Assembly (NCBI RefSeq): GCF_900129005.1
Contig: NZ_FQUN01000003.1
Location: 62,001 to 126,000, forward strand
Source of the DNA: Leeuwenhoekiella marinoflava DSM 3653
Lineage (GTDB): Bacteria > Bacteroidota > Bacteroidia > Flavobacteriales > Flavobacteriaceae
Reading direction: 5' to 3'
Length of the DNA stretch: 64,000 nucleotides
Shown here one piece after another: positions 14,817-24,005 of this stretch. The notes beneath the pieces were generated by a model. That model did no database searches, had not been told where the DNA came from, and was given only the letters and a program-made list of their open reading frames with translations. Positions within the stretch are counted from its first letter, which is position 1, and the number at the start of each line of letters is the position of its first letter. A program made the translations under genes and the position numbers.

Positions 14817-15563
14817 TTATACCGTTTGATCTTTTAGAAGTTCTGAATGAATCACTTTAAACGTCTCCTCTTTTAAATCACGACGATCTTTAGGTCCTTT
14901 TCCTTTTGTTTCTATAAAATTTACAACCTTCACACGCATTTTACCCGGTGAGCCTGAGAAAAAGTTATAAGAAAAACGTTTTTTATTATCGTAGAAAACC
15001 ATTGGAACAATAGGGATCTGATGATCTATTGCCAGACGGAAAGCTCCATCTTTAAACGTATCTAAGACTATAGATAAATCATCGGGTACGCCGCCCTCGG
15101 GAAAAATACAAATACTCAATCCCTGACTTAAGCGTTGTTGTGCACTTTCAAAAACTGCTCTTCTGCTTTTAGGATCACCACGATCTACCAAAATGCAGGT
15201 TTGTTTATAGAAGTACCCAAATAATGGAAAACGCGCTAATTCTTGTTTACCCACAAAAACAAAAGGATTACGAGCAGTGTGCAACATGAGCATGATATCG
15301 GTCATTGACGTATGATTAGCCACATACATATAACTTTTACCAAGTTCTGTTTTTTCAAGTCTTTTTACTTGTGGCCAGAAACCCATTCCATATAATATAA
15401 AACGTGCCCAGAGCTGAGCCATTCTAAAAAAATAAACATACCAAGAGTCTTTCGCAACCGAAATGATCAAAAACGGGAACAAAATAAGAATAGGAATAAG
15501 TAGAACAATGTAAAACCAAATGCGCCAAAGCAAAATAAAAAATTTACGCAACAGACTTATCAT
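14817..15563 (-). CDS. plsC: 1-acyl-sn-glycerol-3-phosphate acyltransferase
   Basis: PlsC-family enzyme that makes phosphatidic acid by acylating lysophosphatidic acid at the inner membrane. The 248 residues open with a hydrophobic segment (about 7-36). They carry the acyltransferase motifs NHTSMTDI (His84-x4-Asp89), VDRGDPKSRR and FPEGGVP (154-160). Length is normal for the family. A related lysophospholipid acyltransferase is the alternative. A 13-bp palindrome CTCGATAATCGAG lies 27-39 bp upstream of its start, possibly an operator. Confidence 0.9.
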   Translation of the reverse strand: MISLLRKFFILLWRIWFYIVLLIPILILFPFLIISVAKDSWYVYFFRMAQLWARFILYGMGFWPQVKRLEKTELGKSYMYVANHTSMTDIMLMLHTARNPFVFVGKQELARFPLFGYFYKQTCILVDRGDPKSRRAVFESAQQRLSQGLSICIFPEGGVPDDLSIVLDTFKDGAFRLAIDHQIPIVPMVFYDNKKRFSYNFFSGSPGKMRVKVVNFIETKGKGPKDRRDLKEETFKVIHSELLKDQTV

Positions 15564-15585
15564 AGGTTGTTTGAGTCAGTTAAGG

Positions 15586-15602
15586 TTTACTCGATAATCG
15601 AG
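15586..15602. promoter_or_regulatory. TTTA-CTCGATAATCGAG palindrome, copy 1
   Basis: The 13-bp odd palindrome CTCGAT-A-ATCGAG at 15590-15602 is preceded by TTTA. The same 17-bp unit, with one difference (the central base), occurs inverted at 27275-27291. It lies between the divergent plsC and trpS. It may be a transcription-factor site. Confidence 0.4.
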
Positions 15603-15751
15603 GTTTAAAATGCTCTGAAGCTTGACAAGAAATTAAAAATTTGCTTCATTTCAATATCTTACAGCCTTCTCAAGGTAATTTATAAGTTAATTAGGTTGTT
15701 TGAGCAATCCAAAAATAGGCATTTTAAAAGGAGTTAATTCTTCAAAAGGGG

Positions 15752-15759
15752 TAACTTTG
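15752..15759 (+). promoter_or_regulatory. trpS promoter -7 element
   Basis: TAACTTTG is an exact TAnnTTTG match ending 19 bp before the trpS ATG, giving a leader of about a dozen bases. I see no TTG at the expected upstream distance. Confidence 0.5.
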
Positions 15760-15778
15760 CCTAAAATATTAGTTAAGC

Positions 15779-16747
15779 ATGTCACGAATTTTAACCGGTG
15801 TTCAAAGTACAGGGACACCTCATTTAGGAAATTTATTAGGAGCTATCATCCCGGCAATTGAAATGGCAAACGACTCGAACAACGATTCGTTTTTGTTTAT
15901 CGCTAATTTGCATACACTTACTCAGATAAAAGATGCCGGTACTTTAAAAGAAAACACCTATTCTGTGGCAGCTACCTGGCTTGCTTTTGGATTAGATATA
16001 GAGCAAACTGTATTCTACAGACAAAGTGATGTACCTCAAACTACGGAATTGACTTGGTATTTAAGTTGCTTTTTTCCTTATCAGCGTCTTACTTTAGCCC
16101 ATTCTTTCAAAGACAAAGCAGATAGATTAGCAGATGTAAATTCAGGATTATTTAGTTATCCTATGTTGATGGCTGCAGATATTTTATTATACGATGCAGA
16201 ATTTGTTCCCGTTGGTAAAGATCAATTACAACATATAGAAATGACTCGTGATGTAGCTTCTCGTTTTCACGCGCAAATGGGAGATACTTTTATATTACCG
16301 GAAGCTAAAATTGAAGAAAACACAAAGTACATCCCGGGAACTGATGGTGAAAAAATGAGTAAATCTCGCGATAATTATATCAACTTATTTTTGCCTGATA
16401 AAAAATTGAGAAAACAAGTCATGGGCATTCAAACCGATAGCACTCCCCTTGAAGAACCTAAAGACCCTGACACATGTAATGTATTTAATTTATACAAAGT
16501 AATTGCCTCTGAAGAACAAGTAGCTCAAATGCGTCAAAATTATTTAGGTGGAAACTACGGCTATGGGCACGCCAAGCAAGCTTTATACGAACTTTTAGTT
16601 GACAAATACGAGAAGCAACGTGAAGCTTACCACTACTATATGAACAATCTTGAAGAGATTGACGCGGCCTTAGAAAAAGGAGCTGAAAAAGCACGCAAGG
16701 TTGCTAACGATGTTTTAAATAGAGTACGTACGAAGCTAGGATACTAA
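15779..16747 (+). CDS. trpS: Tryptophanyl-tRNA synthetase
   Basis: Class Ic aminoacyl-tRNA synthetase that charges tRNA-Trp. The 322 residues show TGVQSTGTPHLGN with the HIGH-like HLGN at 15-18. The KMSKS loop GEKMSKSRDN is exact at 192-196. The conserved DLLY-type segment ADILLYDAEFVPVGKDQLQH lies between. The length is typical. It is monocistronic by position. Its TAA overlaps the TAG of convergent dprA by 2-4 bases, leaving no room for a terminator between them. Confidence 0.98.
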   Translation: MSRILTGVQSTGTPHLGNLLGAIIPAIEMANDSNNDSFLFIANLHTLTQIKDAGTLKENTYSVAATWLAFGLDIEQTVFYRQSDVPQTTELTWYLSCFFPYQRLTLAHSFKDKADRLADVNSGLFSYPMLMAADILLYDAEFVPVGKDQLQHIEMTRDVASRFHAQMGDTFILPEAKIEENTKYIPGTDGEKMSKSRDNYINLFLPDKKLRKQVMGIQTDSTPLEEPKDPDTCNVFNLYKVIASEEQVAQMRQNYLGGNYGYGHAKQALYELLVDKYEKQREAYHYYMNNLEEIDAALEKGAEKARKVANDVLNRVRTKLGY

Positions 16748-17844
16748 GTCAGCTCAAACTGTTTTCCGGGAAGCGGTCGTATTACACCTTTTAATTCCAT
16801 ATTGAGGAGTAAACTCGAAACTTTAAATATGGGCATTTTACAATGGAGTGCAATTAAATCTAATTGTTCTTTGCCCGCATCTGATAAGAATTTCCAGATT
16901 AATTTTTCTTCGTCAGTAAGCTCTACAAAAAGTTGTTTTTGAACAGGCTTTAATACCTCATCTACCTGCCAATTGAGTAAATAAATCAAGTCTGCAGCGT
17001 TAGTAATGAGTTGCGCCTTTTGAGTTTTAATAAGGTTGTTACAACCCAGGCTTTGAGAATCACCGGGTCTACCAGGAACAGCAAAAACATCTCTATTGTA
17101 AGAATTGGCAATATCAGCCGTAACAAGTGAGCCTCCTTTTTCGGCACTTTCAACAACCACTGTAGCTTCACTGATACCTGCAATTATACGGTTACGACTT
17201 AAAAAATTGGTTCGGTCAAAATTATCAGAACTCCAGAAATCACTCACAAAAGCTCCTTGATTTTCGACAGCATGTGCATATTTTACGTGCACTTTAGGGT
17301 AAATTTGGTTCAATCCGTGAGCTACAATCGCTAGAGTATCTAACCCGTTATCTAAAGCAGCCCGGTGTGCCGCTATATCAACTCCATAAGCAAACCCGGA
17401 AACAATCAACGGATTCAACGGCACCAATTCTTCAATAAACTTTTTGATGAAATCAATCGCGTGAGTAGTGACTTTGCGAGTACCCACAATAGAAATTATT
17501 TTGGGATTATCATACTTAGCTTTTCCTTTTTTAAAAAGCAAAATGGGGCCATCTATACAATGTTTCAGTCGCTCAGGATAATTTGCATCTTGAAAACAGC
17601 TGCATTCAATTTTATTCGTTTCAATAAACTTCAGTTCCTTTTCGGCTTCTAAAGCGTGTTTCTTATTGAAAAACTCTTTCAGTTTATATTCTCCAATTCC
17701 ATCTATATCAAGCAAAACTGCTTTAGATTGCCGCAAGACATTTTGAGGAGATTCAAACCGATGCACCAGCCTTTTAATGGATGTATCCCCCAGATTAGGG
17801 ATATGCTGCAAAGTTAAGTATGCGTGTAATTCTTCTTGATTCAC
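16744..17844 (-). CDS. dprA: DNA-processing protein DprA
   Basis: DprA loads RecA on single-stranded DNA taken up during transformation. The 366 residues start with a helix-hairpin-helix region (about 10-75, HIPNLGDTSIKRL and LLDIDGIGEYKLKEF). A Rossmann domain follows with ISIVGTRKVT, VSGFAYGVDIAAHRAAL, LSRNRIIAGISEATVVVE and GSLVTADIANSYNRDVFAVPG. A winged-helix C-terminus (about 300-366) ends it. All family motifs are intact, so the strain may keep competence functions. It is divergent from the HU/SPOR gene. Confidence 0.96.
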   Translation of the reverse strand: MNQEELHAYLTLQHIPNLGDTSIKRLVHRFESPQNVLRQSKAVLLDIDGIGEYKLKEFFNKKHALEAEKELKFIETNKIECSCFQDANYPERLKHCIDGPILLFKKGKAKYDNPKIISIVGTRKVTTHAIDFIKKFIEELVPLNPLIVSGFAYGVDIAAHRAALDNGLDTLAIVAHGLNQIYPKVHVKYAHAVENQGAFVSDFWSSDNFDRTNFLSRNRIIAGISEATVVVESAEKGGSLVTADIANSYNRDVFAVPGRPGDSQSLGCNNLIKTQKAQLITNAADLIYLLNWQVDEVLKPVQKQLFVELTDEEKLIWKFLSDAGKEQLDLIALHCKMPIFKVSSLLLNMELKGVIRPLPGKQFELT

Positions 17845-17939
17845 TGTTGTAGCTAATTGAAAATAAATATATTACAAAATTGTTAACAATTACCGGTTAA
17901 CAAGATTATCTCTGAAGAATTTTTTTCTAATTTTACGTT

Positions 17940-18869
17940 ATGCATTTTTCAACTTACATCAGCGACTTATTATACAGATACGAGTGTGTGATCGTTCCCG
18001 GTTTTGGAGCATTTTTAGCACATCGCGTTTCTGCCTATCACGATTCTAAAACACAGACTTTTTTTCCACCTCAAAAACGTATTTCGTTTAATGCACAATT
18101 AAAAGAAAACGACGGTCTTTTGGCTAATTATGCTGCTTCAGCAAAAAATTTAAGCTACACAGAAGCCTTGAGGAATTTGCAGGAATTTGCATACGAACTG
18201 GAGCAAAAACTGATTAAAAATGAAACAGTAGTTCTTGATAAAATAGGTTTGCTTTCTCAAAATGAAGTTGGTAAAATTATTTTTGAGCCGATTATCAATA
18301 CCAATTATCTTACGGAAGCTTTTGGACTTTCATCGTATGTTTCAAAACCCATTACGCGCGAAGTGCTTAATGAAGAAGTTGAAACTCTCGAAGAAAAAGC
18401 TCCAATTCATATCTCTGCTGCTCGCCGAAACAACTGGATGAAGTACGCTGCAGTAGGTATACTTGCTATTGGTTTATCTGGATCATTGGGGTTCTTCTAT
18501 TTTAAGGATATAGCTGATCACAATTTTGCTGAAAAACAGAAAGCAGAGATCGCTGTAGAAAACACCATTCAGCAAGCGACTTTCACGATTGACAATCCGT
18601 TGCCTGCTATTACATTGAATGCGTTTAAACCTAAAGGAAATTACCATATTGTTGCCGGTGCTTTTCGCGTGCCTGAAAACGCAGAGACTCGTGTTCAGCA
18701 ATTGCGTGAAGCCGGTTATAAAGCCCGAAGCATTGGTGAGAACAAATACGGACTACATCAGGTTGTTTATGGAAGTTATACAGATCGCATAGAAGCCGTA
18801 AAAGAAATGAGAGAAATACGAAACAACGACAATCCTAATGCCTGGATGCTTATTCAGGAAATAAAGTAA
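17940..18869 (+). CDS. HU-CCDC81-like domain plus SPOR domain membrane protein
   Basis: The 309-residue protein joins an N-terminal cytoplasmic HU/CCDC81-like domain to a membrane helix and a periplasmic SPOR domain. The first part is about 1-125: YECVIVPGFGAFLAHRVSA, RISFNAQLKENDGLLANY. The helix is at about 165-187 (YAAVGILAIGLSGSLGFFYF). SPOR (about 232-309: YHIVAGAFRVPENAETRVQ) binds denuded glycan strands at division sites. The protein may therefore link septal peptidoglycan with a cytoplasmic partner or nucleoid; that is inference. A strong terminator follows at 18897. The architecture is common in Bacteroidota. Confidence 0.9.
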   Translation: MHFSTYISDLLYRYECVIVPGFGAFLAHRVSAYHDSKTQTFFPPQKRISFNAQLKENDGLLANYAASAKNLSYTEALRNLQEFAYELEQKLIKNETVVLDKIGLLSQNEVGKIIFEPIINTNYLTEAFGLSSYVSKPITREVLNEEVETLEEKAPIHISAARRNNWMKYAAVGILAIGLSGSLGFFYFKDIADHNFAEKQKAEIAVENTIQQATFTIDNPLPAITLNAFKPKGNYHIVAGAFRVPENAETRVQQLREAGYKARSIGENKYGLHQVVYGSYTDRIEAVKEMREIRNNDNPNAWMLIQEIK

Positions 18870-18896
18870 GCAGTCGTTTTGTAAATGAATATATTC

Positions 18897-18926
18897 AAAA
18901 GCCTTCAAAGTTGGAGGCTTTTTTAA
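18897..18926 (+). terminator. Intrinsic terminator after the SPOR gene
   Basis: AAAAGCCTTC (18897-18906) pairs with GGAGGCTTTT (18913-18922), with one G-T pair, followed by further T residues. It covers the first Met of the longer reading of the next ORF (18911), which supports the shorter start at 18971. Confidence 0.85.
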
Positions 18927-18970
18927 TTTATAGAAGGTCTATTCTTACTATTTTTACGCAAAATCATTTT

Positions 18971-19480
18971 ATGAAAGAAAAAACTCCTTCAGAATCGCGT
19001 ACAATGCAGACTGACTTGGTGTTACCTAATGAGACAAACCCATTAAACAATATGTTTGGTGGTGAACTTCTGGCACGTATGGACCGTGTAGCGAGTATTA
19101 CGGCAAGAAGACATTCGCGTAGAATTGTAGTTACCGCATCAGTAAACCACGTTGCTTTTAATAAAGCGATACCGCTGGGTAGTGTTGTAACAGTAGAAGC
19201 TTCTATTTCTAGAGCTTTTAAAACCTCGATGGAAGTGGTCATAGATGTTTGGGTAGAAGATCGTGAGAGCGGCTTAAAATCAAAAGCAAATGATGCTATA
19301 TATACGTTTGTTGCCGTAGATGAAACCGGTATGCCCGTTCCTATCCCTCAAATAAAACCAGAGTCAGAACAGGAAGTTCAGCGCTATGAAGCAGCGTTAC
19401 GTAGAAAACAACTTAGTCTGGTACTTGCAGGTAAAATGAAAGCTAAAGAAGCTACCGAACTCAAGGCTCTTTTTGAATAA
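18971..19480 (+). CDS. Acyl-CoA thioesterase, hotdog fold
   Basis: This cytoplasmic enzyme hydrolyses acyl-CoA to free acid and CoA (YciA/BACH-like group). From the ATG at 18971 it has 169 residues starting MKEKTPSESRTMQTD. The hotdog helix is NPLNNMFGGELLARMDRVAS, and HVAFNKAIPLGSVVTVEASI follows. The frame is open from an upstream ATG at 18911, but that codon lies in the terminator of the preceding gene and the added 20 residues are not family-like, so I chose the internal start. Substrate range is unknown. Confidence 0.9.
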   Translation: MKEKTPSESRTMQTDLVLPNETNPLNNMFGGELLARMDRVASITARRHSRRIVVTASVNHVAFNKAIPLGSVVTVEASISRAFKTSMEVVIDVWVEDRESGLKSKANDAIYTFVAVDETGMPVPIPQIKPESEQEVQRYEAALRRKQLSLVLAGKMKAKEATELKALFE

Positions 19481-19496
19481 ACTTCAATAAACTCCT

Positions 19497-19530
19497 AAAA
19501 AAGGGAAGCAAATGATGCTTTCCTTTTTTA
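19497..19530. terminator. Bidirectional terminator between convergent genes
   Basis: A long stem pairs AAAAAAGGGAAGCA (19497-19510) with TGCTTTCCTTTTTT (19516-19529), with one G-T pair and a 5-base loop. A and T runs on both sides serve the thioesterase and the convergent EnvC-like gene. Confidence 0.9.
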
Positions 19531-19531
19531 G

Positions 19532-20785
19532 TTACATATTATACACCCAATCTGCTGGGTTTAATCGTTCTGAATCTTTGTAAACCAAAAATTTTAAAAT
19601 GGTTTTACCACTAAAGGAATTCTCTGCGATTTCGCCTAGTACCTGTTTTGTAGAGACCTTATCGTTTACGTTTACTTTTAAATTTTTAAGGTTCTGATAA
19701 ACGGTGAGGTAATTTCCGTGGCGAATTAAAACGGTATATCCACCTCCGCGAATCAACTGAATTTGTTGCACGGTTCCTTTAAAAGCAGCGCGCGCAACAC
19801 TACCCGAGGCAGTCTCAATTTCAACTCCACTGTTATAGGTTGTGATATTAGGTAACGTAGGATGCTGTGAAGTACCAAACTTCTTATAAACACGCCCGCG
19901 TTCTACCGGCCAATCCATTCTACCTTTATTTGAAGCAAAATCACTTGCTAAAGCCTTTGCAGCAGGAGTTAACGAGAAGGTGGGCATAGTACCGGCTGTT
20001 GCCGTTTTCTCTGAAGCAGTTGCTCCAGACTCTTTCTTAGAAGCCGCAATAGCTTCTCTAATTAAACGATCTATTTCTTTATCTATCCTGTTAGCTTCTG
20101 CCTGTTTTTTATTGATTTGAGCCACATACGTTGACTCTTTCTCACGAATGGTAGCAATGAGTTCATCTTGCTGCTTCTTTTCCTCCTGAAGCCTTTTTTG
20201 TTCTATTTTATTCTGAGCAATCAATTGCTGCTTTTGCTCTTTCTGATCAATAAGTTTAGTATTGGTTTCCTGTAAAAGTGCCGTACGCTCCTTGATCTGA
20301 TCGCCTTGCTTTTTACGATAATTGCTGTACTGCTTCATATACTGCACCCGCTTATACGCCTGTAAAAAACTCTCTGAAGAAAGCAAAAACATAATACGGC
20401 TCTGGCTGCTTTTACTCTTATACGATTTTTGAACCATCGCTGCATAATCATCTTTCAGCTTAGCCAACTCGTCCCGCAAAGCAGAAATCCTGTTGATATT
20501 CTGATTGATTTTTTGCGTAAGTAAATTGGCTTGCGAGTTGGTAACCTTGATCAGGTTTTCGCGTGTTTTAATTTTTGAATCCAGATCTTCAACCTGATTC
20601 AAGACATTCTGTTCTTTTTTCTTATTGCTTTGACGCAGTTTACTCAGTTGTTCAATCTGACCCATTAACGCCCGGCGCTGACGCTCTAGATCTGCCTGCT
20701 TATCGTTTTGAGACCAAAGATTGGCGCTTCCTCCTAAAAAAAGAAAAATCAGTAAACTGAATGTATAAAACTGCTTCAACTGCAT
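19532..20785 (-). CDS. EnvC-like murein hydrolase activator with degenerate LytM domain
   Basis: This periplasmic protein has 417 residues: a signal peptide (about 1-25), a long coiled coil rich in Lys/Gln/Glu (about 28-255), and a C-terminal M23/LytM domain (about 300-417, GVEIETASGSVARAAFKGTV). The zinc ligands of active M23 enzymes are missing. NSGVEIE replaces the HxGxD pattern and RHGNYLTVYQNL replaces the HxH block. It therefore fits the EnvC type that activates amidases at the septum rather than cutting peptidoglycan. It overlaps the DUF4292 gene by 1 bp and closes a block of at least three minus-strand genes. Confidence 0.9.
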   Translation of the reverse strand: MQLKQFYTFSLLIFLFLGGSANLWSQNDKQADLERQRRALMGQIEQLSKLRQSNKKKEQNVLNQVEDLDSKIKTRENLIKVTNSQANLLTQKINQNINRISALRDELAKLKDDYAAMVQKSYKSKSSQSRIMFLLSSESFLQAYKRVQYMKQYSNYRKKQGDQIKERTALLQETNTKLIDQKEQKQQLIAQNKIEQKRLQEEKKQQDELIATIREKESTYVAQINKKQAEANRIDKEIDRLIREAIAASKKESGATASEKTATAGTMPTFSLTPAAKALASDFASNKGRMDWPVERGRVYKKFGTSQHPTLPNITTYNSGVEIETASGSVARAAFKGTVQQIQLIRGGGYTVLIRHGNYLTVYQNLKNLKVNVNDKVSTKQVLGEIAENSFSGKTILKFLVYKDSERLNPADWVYNM

Positions 20786-21552
20786 TAAAGTTTAATTTCT
20801 TTTAATCCGCCGGGAATGTTAAACGGGAAACTCACATTTGTATTAAAATCAATTCCGCGGTACTCAATATCTATAGTAGTTGTCTTTTCTTCTTCCTGCG
20901 CTCTCACGTGAATCTCTGACGGAAAGTAACTTTGTTGTTCTTGAATATAATCTCCGTATTGAATAGTAAGGTCTCTATTTTCTTCGCGTTGTGTAAGGCG
21001 TTGCTCCTGAAGTGTAAACGCTCCTGAATTGAGGTAGAAAAACAGATTGAATAATTTTGATTGCTTTTTTGGTGCGATAAGATAGCGAGACGAGGTTGGT
21101 CCTGCGCTAAAACCACCACTTCTTAAATCATAAATCGGCTGACCGGTCAATAAGGCTTCAACCTGATCATAGTTTAATTCTGTCCCTAATAAATCACTCA
21201 GTAATTCAAAATCACCGTCAAAATAAGTTCCGTCTATCTTCTCATAAAACTGAACCCGATCTCTTGTAATCATCGCTTTTGCAAGAGAAATTCCCAGAAC
21301 AGAAGCACTCATCCAGATGGTTTCCCCTTTTTGCATACGCAAACTCACCGTTACACTTTGATTGGTCTTCGGGTCAGAATATTTAATCTTTAAACGTGCC
21401 GCAAGTGTTTCAAACTGTGGGTGCGTCTCGTAATGCGTTGCAATTATTTTTGCTGAAGCAAGGTCTTCTACCGTTGCTGTGCTTTTTGTAGACTTACAAG
21501 CAGCCAAACTTAAAATGCTTGTAAGCACTAAAACTTTATGGAGTGTTCGCAT
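20785..21552 (-). CDS. DUF4292 lipoprotein
   Basis: Exported lipoprotein of the DUF4292 family (name from memory), function unknown; it resembles LolA/LolB-type lipid-binding beta folds in overall pattern. The 255 residues have a signal peptide ending SLAAC (Cys19). Family-like stretches are FETLAARLKIKYSD and ETIWMSASVLGISLAKAMIT, then YDQVEALLTGQPIYDLRSG. It sits 1 bp after the TPR gene and overlaps the EnvC-like gene by 1 bp, so the three are almost surely one operon. Confidence 0.85.
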   Translation of the reverse strand: MRTLHKVLVLTSILSLAACKSTKSTATVEDLASAKIIATHYETHPQFETLAARLKIKYSDPKTNQSVTVSLRMQKGETIWMSASVLGISLAKAMITRDRVQFYEKIDGTYFDGDFELLSDLLGTELNYDQVEALLTGQPIYDLRSGGFSAGPTSSRYLIAPKKQSKLFNLFFYLNSGAFTLQEQRLTQREENRDLTIQYGDYIQEQQSYFPSEIHVRAQEEEKTTTIDIEYRGIDFNTNVSFPFNIPGGLKEIKL

Positions 21553-21553
21553 A

Positions 21554-22900
21554 TTATTGTGTCAAATTTGTAAGGCGTTTACGGTAATCGGCTGCTTTAG
21601 TAGCATTACCCAATTTATCATAAGCGCGAGCCAGTTCGCTGTAAAAATCAGCTTGCATTTTAGGGTTATCGATGATGTAATCCAGCCCCATCTCCAGATA
21701 GTCTGCTGCTTCTTTTGTATTACCTAGTCCGTTTTGAGCAACGCCATATCCCAGATAAAACAAAGCCTGAGCGGGGTACAACATAAGCGCCTCTTCGCTA
21801 AGTGCAGCCGCCTTGTCAAACTGACTGGCTTGCAACTGCAACAAAATCAGATTACGCAAAATATTTATATCTGAAGCATCTTTCTTGTATGCAGCTTCAT
21901 AATACGATAACGCCTTTGCGGTATCTTTATTTTTTAAATAATAAGCACCTAACTCTTCGTTTACATCGGTTTGTTCTTCCGAAGAAAATAAAGCGATTGC
22001 CTGTTCCAGCTCCGGTTCATACTCGGGGTTTCTATCCACATAAATCAGAAAATCGTTTAAAACACTGTGCTTTGCTTTAGGCTCAACACGGCTGCTTTTC
22101 ATCACTTTCTCTAAAGAATTGAATGCCTGTTGCACGTCACCATTCTCTAAATGAAATTTATAAAGCGCCAGATGCACGGCATCTGCTTTAGGATTCACTT
22201 TCAATAAACGCTGTGCGATTGCGTAGGCTTTATCAGTGTTGCCTTGCTCGCTGTACACATAAATGAGATTGAGATAATTTTGCTCATTCTCAGGTTCCGC
22301 ATTAATCTCTTTAAGAAGTACACGCTCTTTAACATCACCACCACTCAGCGCCAAGGCTTGTTCGCGTATCTGATTCCGGTAGGCATCTTTACCCAAATTC
22401 TCATCCAATTCATCCAGAACGCTAAGCGCTTTTTCAAAAGCCCCTTTACGTACGTAAATTCGGGCTAAATCTTCTTTATATCTGATATCAAATTTCGCCA
22501 GATTCTGTACCAAATCTATCGCCTTATCAAAATCCTGACGCGCATAATACACCTCATAAAGGCTTTCCATAATATCGCGTTGATTCGGTTTGAGTTGTAA
22601 GGCTTTTAGATAATTATTTTCTGTTTCCTGAACATTGCCTAGGGCAGCTTCATTTTTTCCTTTTTCAAAATAAAGAATCGCTTCCTGTGGGCGTAAGGCT
22701 ATGCATTTATCTAAAGCTGCAATCGCCCGGTCATAATTCTCGATCCCTTTTTGTTTTAATGCTTCAAAAAAAGACTCCTGAAAATCATCTGTAACATCTT
22801 CAAGATTATCCACATTTACATCTTGCAAGGGACTAGGCTCTTGTGCTTCCGCCAACGGCGAAAACAACAAAGCGATCAACAAAATTATAAATGCTTTCAT
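21554..22900 (-). CDS. Exported TPR-repeat protein
   Basis: The 448-residue periplasmic protein has a signal peptide (about 1-19, ending AEAQ) and about a dozen tetratricopeptide repeats. Examples are AIAALDKCIALRPQEAILYFEKG, cut by repeat spacing of 34 residues, and AALGNVQETENNYLKALQ. Such proteins act as scaffolds for envelope complexes; the partner is not evident. It begins 9 bp after the stop of the nucleotidyltransferase gene and leads into the DUF4292 and EnvC-like genes, forming one transcription unit. Confidence 0.88.
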   Translation of the reverse strand: MKAFIILLIALLFSPLAEAQEPSPLQDVNVDNLEDVTDDFQESFFEALKQKGIENYDRAIAALDKCIALRPQEAILYFEKGKNEAALGNVQETENNYLKALQLKPNQRDIMESLYEVYYARQDFDKAIDLVQNLAKFDIRYKEDLARIYVRKGAFEKALSVLDELDENLGKDAYRNQIREQALALSGGDVKERVLLKEINAEPENEQNYLNLIYVYSEQGNTDKAYAIAQRLLKVNPKADAVHLALYKFHLENGDVQQAFNSLEKVMKSSRVEPKAKHSVLNDFLIYVDRNPEYEPELEQAIALFSSEEQTDVNEELGAYYLKNKDTAKALSYYEAAYKKDASDINILRNLILLQLQASQFDKAAALSEEALMLYPAQALFYLGYGVAQNGLGNTKEAADYLEMGLDYIIDNPKMQADFYSELARAYDKLGNATKAADYRKRLTNLTQ

Positions 22901-22909
22901 CTTTATAAA

Positions 22910-23920
22910 TTAAACCAGCTCAGAATAATCCCCAATACTGATTGCCGTAAAGTTACCATCGAATTTAGCATAATTACCAATCATAGCGTTTTTTAACTGC
23001 GTGTTAGTAATTGTGCTGAAATTCTGAATCAGGCTTTCTGCGATAGTGCTGTTTTTTATTACGGTTCCTTTTCCTACGGAAACATTAGGACCAATTGTTG
23101 AATCTTTTATCACCACATCATCGCCAATAAAACAAGGTGGAATTACAGAAGCGTTCTCCAATTTAGCTGAAGCCGAAACCATATGCTCGCCTTCTCTATG
23201 CAAAAACTGAAGCATTCTTCCGTTTGTTTCAACGGTAACATTTTTGTTTCCGCAGTCCATCCACTCATCAATTTTGCCAGGTTTAAAGGTGTAACCTTTA
23301 GCCTGCATTTGCTTGATACCGTCATTGATTTGGTATTCGCCACCGTGCATCAGTTTAGCATCTAAAACAGCCTTCAACTCCTTTTTAAGAACGGCTCCAT
23401 CTTTAAAATAGTAGATGCCAATAACCGCCATATCTGAAACAAAATCTTTAGGTTTTTCAACAAGTCCCACAATCTCGCTTTTTTCGTTTAGCGAAACCAC
23501 TCCATAAGCATCAGGGTTTTCAACCTGTTTTACCCAGATCACACTATCTGCTTCTTTATCTAACGTAAAATCTGCCCTAAAGAGTGTATCTGCATACGCA
23601 ATAACACAAGGCCCGCTTAACGACTCTTGAGCACACATAATCGCGTGTCCTGTTCCTAAAGGTTTGTCTTGATAATAAATGGTTACCTTAGCACCTAAAC
23701 GTTGAGCAATTTGCTTGAGGTTTTCTTCGATTTCAGCACCAAAATCTTCTGCAATAACAAAAGCAATTTCTTCGATTTTTTCCTCTAGAACGTTGGCAAT
23801 ATCTTCTACAAGTCTTTGCACTATTGGTTTACCAGCAATAGGAATCAAGGGTTTGGGAATCGTAAGCGTATGTGGGCGAAGTCGCGAACCGCGACCTGCC
23901 ATGGGAACAATTATTTTCAT
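22910..23920 (-). CDS. Sugar-1-phosphate nucleotidyltransferase
   Basis: This enzyme couples a sugar 1-phosphate with an NTP to give a nucleotide sugar for polysaccharide synthesis. The 336 residues begin with the nucleotide-binding motif MAGRGSRLRPHTLTIPKPL and have the conserved PLGTGHAIMCAQESLSGP and YADTLF. A C-terminal left-handed beta-helix (about 255-336) shows hexapeptide repeats (IGPNVSVGKGTVIKNSTI). Most similar families are glucose-1-phosphate thymidylyl- or uridylyltransferases; the exact sugar and base cannot be read from motifs. It heads the block that continues with the TPR gene. Confidence 0.88.
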   Translation of the reverse strand: MKIIVPMAGRGSRLRPHTLTIPKPLIPIAGKPIVQRLVEDIANVLEEKIEEIAFVIAEDFGAEIEENLKQIAQRLGAKVTIYYQDKPLGTGHAIMCAQESLSGPCVIAYADTLFRADFTLDKEADSVIWVKQVENPDAYGVVSLNEKSEIVGLVEKPKDFVSDMAVIGIYYFKDGAVLKKELKAVLDAKLMHGGEYQINDGIKQMQAKGYTFKPGKIDEWMDCGNKNVTVETNGRMLQFLHREGEHMVSASAKLENASVIPPCFIGDDVVIKDSTIGPNVSVGKGTVIKNSTIAESLIQNFSTITNTQLKNAMIGNYAKFDGNFTAISIGDYSELV

Positions 23921-24005
23921 ACTAATATTTTAATGCTATAGGGATTTCTATAAATTAAAAATAAACCTGTGCAAAATACAAAGGATTTAGGTTTTTAGTG
24001 CGTAG

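Noticed and set aside
18911-18970. Upstream start for the thioesterase
   Set aside because: The ATG at 18911 is inside the preceding terminator and the extra residues are not family-like.
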